Assembly (NCBI RefSeq): GCF_003353175.1
Contig: NZ_QHKS01000021.1
Coordinates: 84,274-148,273, forward strand
Source: Paraburkholderia lacunae
GTDB taxonomy: Bacteria > Pseudomonadota > Gammaproteobacteria > Burkholderiales > Burkholderiaceae
Direction of reading: 5' to 3'
DNA length: 64,000 bases
Position numbers and translations under genes: made by a program. Positions 1 to 7,803 of this stretch are shown piece after piece (the stretch's first letter is position 1; each line of letters opens with the position of its first letter). Under the pieces are notes generated by a model. That model made no database searches and was not told the origin of the DNA. It saw only the letters and a list, made by a program, of their open reading frames with translations.

Positions 1-1
1 A

Positions 2-367
2 CCGCCCGTGCAGGCGCTGTGCGTCGCGCCGTTCGGCATGGAAGAAGGCACCGAAGCCGAGTTGCCGGCTCAGGAATTCGGCCTCGTGGTCGGCGAGCCC
101 GTGCATTTCCGCTTCTTCGGTTCATCGGTGCGCCGCCAGGATCAGGTCGGCACGCTGCTCGACTTCTGGGGGCCCGAGGAGTTGCAGGAACTGGAGGAGA
201 TCGAGGCGACGCTGCCGTCCGCCGGCCGCACCGCCGGCGAAGTCGTGCCGGTGAAACTGCATGCGCGTGTCACCGAAGCCGGCACGCTCGAACTGGAAGC
301 CGTGCCGCGCGGCACGGACGAGCGCTGGAAAGTCGAGTTCGACGTGCGCGGCAACGCCAATGCATGA
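2..367 (+). CDS. Hsp70-family protein, C-terminal part (5' end outside window)
   Basis: This is the C-terminal end of an open frame that enters from the left edge, so its start is not visible. The 122 visible codons read as the substrate-binding end of an Hsp70-family protein: a beta-rich segment with charged turns (EEGTEAELPAQEFGLVVGEP, then VHFRFFGSS) ending in VRGNANA. The same motif order (gene-regulation-like 'lower' domain, 'PVRFHLVSS') recurs in the following gene, which supports the assignment. The stop overlaps the next start (ATGA at 364-367), so the two Hsp70-type genes are translationally coupled. In Burkholderiaceae two divergent Hsp70 paralogues often sit in tandem; that is family knowledge, while the exact paralogue here is inferred. 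Confidence 0.8.
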   Translation, partial: PPVQALCVAPFGMEEGTEAELPAQEFGLVVGEPVHFRFFGSSVRRQDQVGTLLDFWGPEELQELEEIEATLPSAGRTAGEVVPVKLHARVTEAGTLELEAVPRGTDERWKVEFDVRGNANA

Positions 368-3345
368 CCGCGATGAAGCGCTACAGCGTCGGGATTGATC
401 TCGGCACGAGCAACACGGTGCTCGCCTATGCCGCGGCAGGCGATCCTGCGGCAGGCGACCCTGCGGCGGGCAGCGCGGACATTCGCGTCTTCGAGATCGA
501 TCAGCTGGTGAGTCCCGGCGAGGTCGCCGCGCGGCCGTTGCTGCCGTCGGTGCGGTATCACGCGGCGCCCGGCGAGCTGAGCGCGGGCGATCTGCAATTG
601 CCTTGGAGCGACGCCAAGGCGAGCGCGGCGAAGGCGGCGGACCGCACCGGCACGAGCGCGGCGAACGCGGCGGACCGCACCGGCGCGAACGCGCCGAACC
701 AGATCGGCACGCAAGAGCAGCCGGTGGTGGTCGGCCGGCTCGCGCGCACGCTCGGCGGCCAGGTGCCGGGCCGGCTGGTGGCGAGCGCGAAGAGTTGGCT
801 GTCGCACGCGTCGGTCGATCGGGTCGCACCGATCCTGCCGTGGGGCGCGGCCGCCGAGGTCCGCAAGGTCTCGCCGGTCGAAGCCAGCGCGAGCTATCTG
901 GCGCATGTGCGCGCGGCCTGGAATCAGCGCTTTCCGGATGCGCGGCTCGAAGATCAGGACGTCGTGCTCACCGTGCCCGCTTCGTTCGACGAAGGCGCGC
1001 GAGCGCTGACGGTGGAAGCGGCGCGGCTCGCCGGCCTGCCCGCGTTGCGGCTGCTGGAAGAGCCGCAGGCGGCGTTCTACGACTGGCTGTTTCATCATCG
1101 CGAGAACCTGTCGACTGAATTGGCGGACACCCGGCTCGTGTTGATCTGCGACGTCGGCGGCGGCACCACCGACCTCACGCTGATCGAAGTGCGCATGCAC
1201 GACGGCGAGCCCGAGTTGACGCGCATCGGCGTAGGTAACCACCTGATGCTCGGCGGCGACAATATGGATCTCGCGCTCGCGCATCTCGTCGAGGCGCGGC
1301 TGCCTCACGCCGGCAGCGAGCGCACGCGTTTATCGGCGGCCAGTCTGTCGCAACTGGTCGAGCGGTGCCGCGGCGCAAAAGAGCAACTGCTCGGCCGGGA
1401 AGCGCCCGACTCGGCTTCCATCACGCTGCTCGGCGCCGGGTCGAAGCTGATCGGCGGCGCGCGCACGGCGCAGGTGACGCGCGCCGAGGTCGAGCAGATC
1501 ATCGTCGACGGTTTCTTTCCGGCGGTGGCCCCGAACGAACGGCCAGGGCGTCCGCGCGGCGCAATTGTCGAGTTCGGCCTACCCTATGCGACCGATGCGG
1601 CGATCACGCGGCATATCGCGGCGTTCCTGAGCCGCTTCGCCGCGCAATCGCGCAAGGCGCTGGGCCTGCCTTCCACCGACGAGAGCGCGCGTGACTCGAC
1701 GCACGACGCTCCCTTGCCGGTACCCGACACGCTGTTGCTGAACGGCGGCGTGTTCCGCGCCGAAGCGTTGACGCAACGCCTCGCCAGCACCCTGGGCGAC
1801 TGGCGCGGCGAGCCGCTCAACGTCCTGCATAACGACAATCCCGATGTGGCCGTCGCTCGTGGCGCGGTGGCTTTTGCCCTCGCCCGCGCGGGTCAGGCGC
1901 CGAAAATCGGCGGCGGCTCGCCACGCAGCTACTTTCTCGTGCTCGACGAAACCGGCGAAGGCAATGGCAAGGACAATGACAAGGGCGAGCAGCACGATGA
2001 AGCGTCGCCGCGAGGCATCTGCCTGCTGCCGCGCGGCACGGAAGAAGGCCACGAGATCCTGATCGAGGACCGCACTTTCGCGCTGCGCCTCGGGCATCCG
2101 GTGCGCTTCCATCTGGTTTCGTCGATCGCGGATACGGTATACCGGCCAGGCGAACTTGCCGATCTCGCGGGCGGCGACTTCGTTCGTCTGCCGCCGATCG
2201 CGACGATCGTGCAGCCGCGCGGAAACAGCAACGCGCGCGAAACGCCGGTGCAGATCGCCACGTCGCTGACTGAAGTCGGCACGCTGGACGTGCACTGCAT
2301 CGAGATCGACAACCCCGCGCAGCGCTGGCTGCTCGAATTCCAGTTGCGCCGTGAAGACGCGCAGGTGAGTTTGTCAGCCGATCCCACACAGACTCCGCAT
2401 GCGGCGCTCGGCGAAGCGATCGAACAGATCGATCGCACCTTCGGCGCGCGCTCGCAGGACGTCGGCCCGAAGGAAGTGAAACGGCTGCGTGCGCAGCTCG
2501 AACAGTTGCTCGGATCGCGCGAAAGCTGGAACAGCGCGCTGCTGCGCGAACTGTTCGGCGCGCTGTGGGAACGCGCGCGCCGCCGCCGGCGTTCGGCGGA
2601 TCACGAGCGCCTGTGGCTGAATCTCGCGGGCTACTGCGTGCGGCCGGGTTTCGGCTACCCACTCGACGAATGGCGCGTCGAGCAACTCTGGTCGCTCTTC
2701 GACGACGGCATTCAGTACGTCAACGAGAGCCAGGTCTGGTCGGAATGGTGGACGCTGTGGCGCCGCGCCGCGGGCGGCCTCGACGAAAGCGCGCAGCTGC
2801 GCGTGCTCGACGCGATGGCGTATTTGCAAAAGGCCGCTCAATCGCGTCACAAGCTGCCGTTCGACGTGTCGAAAACGGGCTTCACCGATATGGTCCGCTT
2901 GAGCGCGTCGCTCGAACGCATTCCCGTCGCGCGCAAGATCGAACTCGGCGAGTCCGTGCTGGCGCGCTTGAAGAAACCCGCTGAAAACCATCAGAGCTGG
3001 TGGGCGGTCGGCCGCATCGGCGCACGACGGCCGTTCTACGGCAGCGCGCATAGCGTCGTGCCGCCCGACGTCGCCGCGCAGTGGCTCAACACGATCCTCG
3101 CGCTCGACTGGAAGAAGGTCGACCCCGCCGCGTTTGCCGCCGTGCAGATCGCCCGCATGACCGGCGACCGTTCGCGCGACCTGCCCGAGGCGTTGCGCAA
3201 CACCGTCGTGCGCAGGCTCGAAGCGGCCAACGCGCCGCGCGCATGGATCACTATGGTCAGCGAGACGGTGGAGCTCGATAACGCTGACGAAGGCCGTGTG
3301 TTCGGCGAGTCGCTGCCCGCGGGATTGAAGCTGATTGCGAGTTGA
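364..3345 (+). CDS. Hsp70-family chaperone-like protein with large C-terminal extension
   Basis: A 993-residue Hsp70-family protein. The start is the ATG overlapping the upstream stop. The nucleotide-binding domain shows phosphate loop 1 near residues 9-20 (GIDLGTSNTV), the DVVLTVPASFDE segment near 199, and phosphate loop 2 near 260-272 (CDVGGGTTDLT). A substrate-binding-like region follows. The last ~300 residues are an alpha-helical extension rich in Trp and Arg (EWWTLWRR near residue 795), as in the long Hsp70 homologues carrying a DUF3731-type C-terminus; it is far longer than DnaK (~640). Two low-complexity stretches interrupt the ATPase domain: AAGDP repeats (~residues 22-36) and an Ala/Asp/Arg/Thr-rich repeat (~85-118). 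It is likely a specialised chaperone-like ATPase; its client is unknown. Confidence 0.85.
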   Translation: MTAMKRYSVGIDLGTSNTVLAYAAAGDPAAGDPAAGSADIRVFEIDQLVSPGEVAARPLLPSVRYHAAPGELSAGDLQLPWSDAKASAAKAADRTGTSAANAADRTGANAPNQIGTQEQPVVVGRLARTLGGQVPGRLVASAKSWLSHASVDRVAPILPWGAAAEVRKVSPVEASASYLAHVRAAWNQRFPDARLEDQDVVLTVPASFDEGARALTVEAARLAGLPALRLLEEPQAAFYDWLFHHRENLSTELADTRLVLICDVGGGTTDLTLIEVRMHDGEPELTRIGVGNHLMLGGDNMDLALAHLVEARLPHAGSERTRLSAASLSQLVERCRGAKEQLLGREAPDSASITLLGAGSKLIGGARTAQVTRAEVEQIIVDGFFPAVAPNERPGRPRGAIVEFGLPYATDAAITRHIAAFLSRFAAQSRKALGLPSTDESARDSTHDAPLPVPDTLLLNGGVFRAEALTQRLASTLGDWRGEPLNVLHNDNPDVAVARGAVAFALARAGQAPKIGGGSPRSYFLVLDETGEGNGKDNDKGEQHDEASPRGICLLPRGTEEGHEILIEDRTFALRLGHPVRFHLVSSIADTVYRPGELADLAGGDFVRLPPIATIVQPRGNSNARETPVQIATSLTEVGTLDVHCIEIDNPAQRWLLEFQLRREDAQVSLSADPTQTPHAALGEAIEQIDRTFGARSQDVGPKEVKRLRAQLEQLLGSRESWNSALLRELFGALWERARRRRRSADHERLWLNLAGYCVRPGFGYPLDEWRVEQLWSLFDDGIQYVNESQVWSEWWTLWRRAAGGLDESAQLRVLDAMAYLQKAAQSRHKLPFDVSKTGFTDMVRLSASLERIPVARKIELGESVLARLKKPAENHQSWWAVGRIGARRPFYGSAHSVVPPDVAAQWLNTILALDWKKVDPAAFAAVQIARMTGDRSRDLPEALRNTVVRRLEAANAPRAWITMVSETVELDNADEGRVFGESLPAGLKLIAS

Positions 3346-3412
3346 GCGTGGCGAGTTGAGCGCGGAGTGGGCAGCGCCAGCGAACGATATCGATCGCGCC
3401 GCCCTCTTCCGC

Positions 3413-3862
3413 TTAGGCCACGCGGATCAGTCCGAGCTGCTGCAGTGCAGTTACGCCATCATCGAGGCCGATCTCTTCCACGATCTTCCCGTCCTTCAGA
3501 CGAAGCACTGTCGTACCGGTAAACCGCATCTTGCGGCCGGTGGCGGCCGGCAGCGAGCCAACGAGGAAATCGCCGAAAGCGGGACCGGTGTGCGTGCCGC
3601 CGCCCTCCCATCGGCCGACCACATAGTCGCCCTCGGCGATGAGATCCGCCGCGCCCCAGAAGTTCAGGTCCGGAAACGCTGCGCGGAAATCGGTCATGAA
3701 TGCCTTGATGTCGTCGCGGCCCCGGCGCGGCTCGTGCAGCGAGTAGTGCAAAAGCATCTCGGGAGCAGCAAGCTCGTCGACGATATCGAGGTTGCAGGTC
3801 TTGCCCCAGAAATCGGTGAACCAGCGGCCTACGATGGCCTTGTTGTCGTCCTCTTTGGACAT
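3413..3862 (-). CDS. SnoaL-like / ester cyclase family protein
   Basis: 149 residues, alpha+beta-barrel (NTF2-like) fold of the SnoaL/ester-cyclase type. The N-terminus reads KAIVGRWFTDFWG, followed by the typical central segment RRGRDDIKAFMTDFRAAFPD and a C-terminal strand GTTVLRLKDGKIVEEIGLDD. The start at 3862 was preferred over the longer open frame because GGGAGGT lies 7-8 bases upstream. The gene stands alone between the Hsp70 pair and a region of gene debris. Substrate unknown; members of this fold are small hydrolases, isomerases or binding proteins, so no reaction is assigned. Confidence 0.8.
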   Translation of the reverse strand: MSKEDDNKAIVGRWFTDFWGKTCNLDIVDELAAPEMLLHYSLHEPRRGRDDIKAFMTDFRAAFPDLNFWGAADLIAEGDYVVGRWEGGGTHTGPAFGDFLVGSLPAATGRKMRFTGTTVLRLKDGKIVEEIGLDDGVTALQQLGLIRVA

Positions 3863-4049
3863 GGTCGATACCTCCCGGTTGAAAGAACAGCACCATTGCC
3901 ATTCCTTGCCTGAAAGATATCGACGCGAGTTGCGAGGCGCGTGCCGTTTCTTGCTCTTCGGTTTTTCAACAATAAAACCGCAAGAAACGTGATGCGCACA
4001 TGAGCCCGACCTTCTACCTTGAGAAGGCCTCATCGACCGGAGTTCAATC

Positions 4050-4271
4050 ATGTTGCCCTTGCTCTCGCTCCACGCGCTCGCAGCCCAACGCGGAGATGGA
4101 CTGCGCCCCGAACTTCTCGCTTTGCTCGAACGTCATCGCGCATCGGAGACCGGCCTCACTGTCCCCATCGAAGCTCCAGAAGTCGCGCCTCCTGATGACG
4201 TCGTCGATGGCGTTGCCGACGACCCGGCAACGGCGATTTCACCCTGGTGCTATGCGGATGCTGGCGCGTAA
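4050..4271 (+). CDS. hypothetical 73-residue ORF
   Basis: I do not recognise this product. The ATG at 4050 is preceded by GGAG with a 7-base spacer, which is the main support. The sequence begins MLPLLSLHALAAQRGDGL and is rich in Pro, Asp and Val; no membrane segment or domain is obvious. It lies in 430 bases (3863-4292) otherwise empty between a SnoaL gene and a broken phosphodiesterase, so it could be a remnant or a chance frame. Confidence 0.25.
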   Translation: MLPLLSLHALAAQRGDGLRPELLALLERHRASETGLTVPIEAPEVAPPDDVVDGVADDPATAISPWCYADAGA

Positions 4272-4292
4272 AACTTGCGAGGTTTATGTCGC

Positions 4293-4619
4293 TCACGCAA
4301 ACGGCAAAGGCCCCTCGAACCGGCCGATATAGCTCAGATGCGAAACGGCCGGCTTGCCTTCGACCCAGCGATGCAGCATGAATGCCGGCGGTTCGAGATA
4401 CGACGCCGGTTGCGCATCGGCCTCCACACGCAGCGCGATTTGCGTGGTCGTGCTCGGACAGGTCATCACCGGAATCGTGCCGATTCTCGTCTGCATTGAG
4501 CGATGCACGTGCCCCGCGATGATGCGGTCGACGTGCCGGTGCGAGGCGAGCACCTGCGTGAACGGCTCGGCATTAAGGACATGCGCGCGCATTCCTTCGC
4601 ATAGCCACCCACGAAGCAC
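4293..4619 (-). pseudogene. metallophosphoesterase (phosphodiesterase), C-terminal remnant
   Basis: About 95 codons match the C-terminal third of an Icc/CpdA-like phosphodiesterase: a segment with HRHVDRIIAGHVHR, whose GHVH motif is a metal-binding signature of the calcineurin-like fold, then PVMTCPSTTTQIAL and EPPAFMLHRW before the stop. The N-terminal catalytic motifs (the first DxH and GNHD) are absent; upstream of about 4590 the frame changes and continues into unrelated sequence. The full-length family is about 270 residues, so this copy cannot be active. It marks the left junction of the acetone carboxylase block. Confidence 0.75.
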
Positions 4620-4710
4620 CCCATGAAGTCAGAACGTCCCCCGGCAATTTCCACCAGCATTTCAAGCAAAGACTGTCCGTCAATCAAAAAGTCCGCAGGG
4701 GTCCTCTCAG
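4583..4710 (-). pseudogene. unidentified coding fragment
   Basis: A minus-strand open stretch in a different frame from the phosphodiesterase remnant reads TPADFLIDGQSLLEMLVEIA followed by GGRSDFMGCFVGGYAKE. It looks like real protein (balanced hydrophobic pattern, non-repetitive) but I cannot name the family. It has no convincing start or end and runs straight into the phosphodiesterase fragment, as if two broken genes were joined. The following 4711-4933 shows nothing I can support. Confidence 0.3.
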
Positions 4711-4933
4711 TGCAGCCTATGTGGCGACCGGCGCTCCGAGTTCACTGGCTAGATTCTTTCCGCGCAGGGCAACGAGGCTGGGCTCGGCGGTCAAGCCCTG
4801 AGTCATCACAGCTCCTACCTGGGCAAGCCCTAACGTGGCGCTTGCCAGGTCTCGCTGAAATTCGCTGCGCCTCCCGGAAGACGTCGTCTGCGGGGAACAG
4901 GCACTACCTGCCCCCCGCCGCCTCAACCAGCGA

Positions 4934-5443
4934 TCAGTCCGGAGCGCGTTCCGGCACCGGCAGGTGCACCCATTCCTTATAGAAGGCCTCGATGTCCGGC
5001 TCGAAGTCGTGGATCACGGGATACCACGGCGTAGGCGCCTCCACGTCGTGCATGGTGCCGCACGCTGGGCAGTAGTACTCGCGATAGACCTGCCACTGGG
5101 TGTCGGGGGCCATCAGCTTGGGATACACCTCGGTCATCGCCTCCTCCGTGTCGCGCACGTAGATCGCGGCATGCAGTTTCCAGTTGTCGAGAAAGCCGCA
5201 GAACTCGTGACCGCAGTCGCATTTGATGACCCACTTCTTCGTCGTGGCCGATTGCACGATATACATGTGCGGGCCGAGCGGAAGCACGATGCGATCCGGG
5301 AAGCTCACCTTGGCCTGCAGGGCGGCGAGGTATCGCTCGAAGCGGGACTCGTCCTTGGGCATCGAGAGCATGCGGAAGGTGGTTTCCCAGTCCAGGGAGC
5401 CTTCGACGAGGTGCGCGACCTGCTCATTAGTGTAAGTAGACAT
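4934..5443 (-). CDS. acxC: acetone carboxylase gamma subunit
   Basis: 169 residues, the usual size of the small subunit of acetone carboxylase, the ATP-dependent enzyme that makes acetoacetate from acetone and bicarbonate. It carries Cys/His pairs typical of this subunit (CDCGHEFC near residues 75-82 and YYCPACGTMHD near 123-133), which bind a structural metal. It is the last gene of the minus-strand acxA-acxB-acxC operon, 24 bases after acxB, with AAGGAG seven bases before the ATG. The gene order matches the known acx operon of Xanthobacter. Nothing follows in the same direction except gene debris. Confidence 0.95.
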   Translation of the reverse strand: MSTYTNEQVAHLVEGSLDWETTFRMLSMPKDESRFERYLAALQAKVSFPDRIVLPLGPHMYIVQSATTKKWVIKCDCGHEFCGFLDNWKLHAAIYVRDTEEAMTEVYPKLMAPDTQWQVYREYYCPACGTMHDVEAPTPWYPVIHDFEPDIEAFYKEWVHLPVPERAPD

Positions 5444-5467
5444 TCTTCAATCTCCTTGATTCCGTGA

Positions 5468-7792
5468 TTACTCTTCGACCTGGACGACGGTGGTGACGTC
5501 GGGCAGCAGGGAGAGGTCCATCCGGTGCTTGGCGCCATAGGACGGTACGCCCAGTTCTTCCTCGAGCAACTGCCAGTCCGCGGGCAGATTCCAGAACGCC
5601 TTGAACTCCCGTGTGAACTTCTCGGACAGCGCGAAGCTGGTGGCGAACATGTGTTGCACCTGGACGGACGCGTGCTTGTTGAGGATGCGTTCGCGCTCTT
5701 CCTTCATCCATTCGCGGGTAGGCAGAGCTCGGGCCAGCCGTTCCTTGCGGATCTCGGCACGGCGGGCCTGGGTTTGGGCTGCATCCACCGTAAACACGCC
5801 CTTGGCGTCCTGGGTGAAGACGGCGCCATAGACCTTCTGCGCATAGTCCGGCAGCAGGAATTTCTGGTTGAGGTCCGCCTCGACGGCCTTCGGATCCCGA
5901 TCGATCGGGTCGCCAAAGCCTGGACCGCCGCGCAGGTAGTTGAGGTAGAGGTCGTGGTTGGCGTAACAGTCCTCGGTAGTAATGCACTGCTTGTCACGCT
6001 TGACCACGGCGCTGGCATCGATGTGGCGTTCGTAGTCCGGGTTGCCCGGATCGATGTCGCCGCCCAGAGGCAACGAGTCGCCGATGGTGATGCGCTTGTC
6101 GAGGCCTGTGTTGTGTGCCTCGAAGCGGTAACCGGTGGCGGACGGATAGCCGCCCATCATGCCCCAATCGCTGTTCATGAAGCCGTTGCCCATGAAGAAC
6201 ATGGTCCAGTCCTGGGCGTTCCACACCATGCGCAGCGTCTCGAAGCCGCAACCGCCACGGTACTTGCCGTAGCCGCCGGAGTTGGCCTTGACGTTCCGGC
6301 CCAGGTAGAGCAACGGCTCTGCCATCTCCCAGATCTCGATGTCGCCCATGTCGCCTTCCGGGTTCCAGATGGCGGCGGCGTGGTTGAGGCCATCCTTGAC
6401 GGCGCAGGCGCCGGTGCCGCAGGAGCTGGCCTCGAAGCTGTTGACCGCGTGGATCTCGCCATCCTGATTGATGCCGCCGCCCTGCAGCCAGTTGGACGTG
6501 TTGGCGTTACCCGCGTTGACCTCTTCCAGGTAGCCCCGGCTGAAATAGGACTGCGAGAGACCGCGCCACAGAGCTGCCCAGCCGGAAACCAGGAAGTGCC
6601 AGGCGTAGGCGTGGCCGGTGCGGCGGTCATCCGGGTTGCACCAGGTGCCCTTTGGCAGGCGGAATTCGGTGGCGAAGTAGGCACCGTCGTTGATGCGCTG
6701 AGTGGGCACCAGGGTCTGGCACATCATCACCCAGATTCCGGAAGTAAAGGCCACCTGATGCGCGTTGAAGGTGTGCCAGCCCCAACGGCTCGCGCCCTCG
6801 AAGTCCAGCCGCCACTTGCCGTCCGGCTTGATGGTCATCTCCACCGGCGAGTGCATGATGGAGTCGAGCTTGGCGAAGGCGTTGGAGACTTGCACGTCCT
6901 CATGTTTGTAAGGCACGTCGACAAAGGAGACCTTGCGGTACTTGCCCGGCAGGGTCATGGCCTTGATACGGCTCTGCAGTCCGCGGCGGCCTTCTTCGAT
7001 GACCTCGAAGGCGAACTTCTCATAGGCTTCGATGCCGTCGGCGCGGACCACCTCCTCCACCAGCTCGCGGATCATGTGGCAGCCGGCGATGCGGGTCTTT
7101 TCGTCGAGGATCCAGTACTTGGGCGTGCGCACCGAGCGCTGTGACTCGTGCAGCCAGTCGCGCAGCGGCTCGTCGTTCACCCCGGTCTTGCGGCAGGTGA
7201 TCATGTAGCCGTCGCCGAAGCGCTGGGTCTGGCCAGTGGACATCGAGCCCGGCGTCACCGAGCCGGTGTCGATCACGTGGGTGACGCCGCCTACCCAGCC
7301 GATCAGCCGGCCTTCCCAGAAGATCGGGACGATGGTGGCGATGTCGCAGGGGTGGACGTTGCCGATGGCGCAGTCGTTGGTCGTGAACATATCCCCGGGG
7401 TTGATGCCGGGGTTGCCTTCCCAGTTGTTCTCGATCATGTACTTGATCGCCGCGCCCATGGTGCCGACGTGGATGATGATCCCGGTCGAGGTCAGGACGC
7501 AGTCGCCGGCGGCGTTGTAGAGGGTGAAGCAGAGTTCGCCTTCCTGCTCGACGATGGGGCTGGCGGCGATCTTCTTGGCGGTTTCGCGGGCATGCACCAG
7601 GCCGCCGCGCAGCTTGGAGAACAGCTTCTCGTAGCCGATCGGATCCGCGTCACGGAATTCCAGCTTCTCGAGGCCGTTGTAGTGGCCGGTGGCCTTGGTG
7701 CGCTCGATGATGCCGTCGCGGTATTGCTTGAGGGTCTGGCCGTTCTGCAGCAGGTCGGCGAAGCCGACTTCCTTCTTGCTCATCATATTCAT
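5468..7792 (-). CDS. acxB: acetone carboxylase alpha subunit (hydantoinase B family)
   Basis: 774 residues, full length for the alpha subunit. The family is hydantoinase B/oxoprolinase. The conserved segment with TTNDCAIGNVHPCDIAT (near residues 145-161) lies in the region that forms the Mn site where enol-phosphate and bicarbonate-derived carbon meet. The start was set at MNMMSKKEVGF because AAGGAG precedes it by eight bases; the open frame extends further upstream into acxA without a ribosome site. It starts 11 bases after acxA ends. Function is known from the acetone carboxylase family; close paralogues act on acetophenone or hydantoins, but the presence of the gamma subunit favours acetone/butanone. 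Confidence 0.95.
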   Translation of the reverse strand: MNMMSKKEVGFADLLQNGQTLKQYRDGIIERTKATGHYNGLEKLEFRDADPIGYEKLFSKLRGGLVHARETAKKIAASPIVEQEGELCFTLYNAAGDCVLTSTGIIIHVGTMGAAIKYMIENNWEGNPGINPGDMFTTNDCAIGNVHPCDIATIVPIFWEGRLIGWVGGVTHVIDTGSVTPGSMSTGQTQRFGDGYMITCRKTGVNDEPLRDWLHESQRSVRTPKYWILDEKTRIAGCHMIRELVEEVVRADGIEAYEKFAFEVIEEGRRGLQSRIKAMTLPGKYRKVSFVDVPYKHEDVQVSNAFAKLDSIMHSPVEMTIKPDGKWRLDFEGASRWGWHTFNAHQVAFTSGIWVMMCQTLVPTQRINDGAYFATEFRLPKGTWCNPDDRRTGHAYAWHFLVSGWAALWRGLSQSYFSRGYLEEVNAGNANTSNWLQGGGINQDGEIHAVNSFEASSCGTGACAVKDGLNHAAAIWNPEGDMGDIEIWEMAEPLLYLGRNVKANSGGYGKYRGGCGFETLRMVWNAQDWTMFFMGNGFMNSDWGMMGGYPSATGYRFEAHNTGLDKRITIGDSLPLGGDIDPGNPDYERHIDASAVVKRDKQCITTEDCYANHDLYLNYLRGGPGFGDPIDRDPKAVEADLNQKFLLPDYAQKVYGAVFTQDAKGVFTVDAAQTQARRAEIRKERLARALPTREWMKEERERILNKHASVQVQHMFATSFALSEKFTREFKAFWNLPADWQLLEEELGVPSYGAKHRMDLSLLPDVTTVVQVEE

Positions 7793-7803
7793 GGCGGGTC
7801 TCC

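Noticed and set aside
4717..4926. 69-codon minus-strand frame after acxC
   Set aside because: No ribosome site, no recognisable family, and no hydrophobic or domain pattern.
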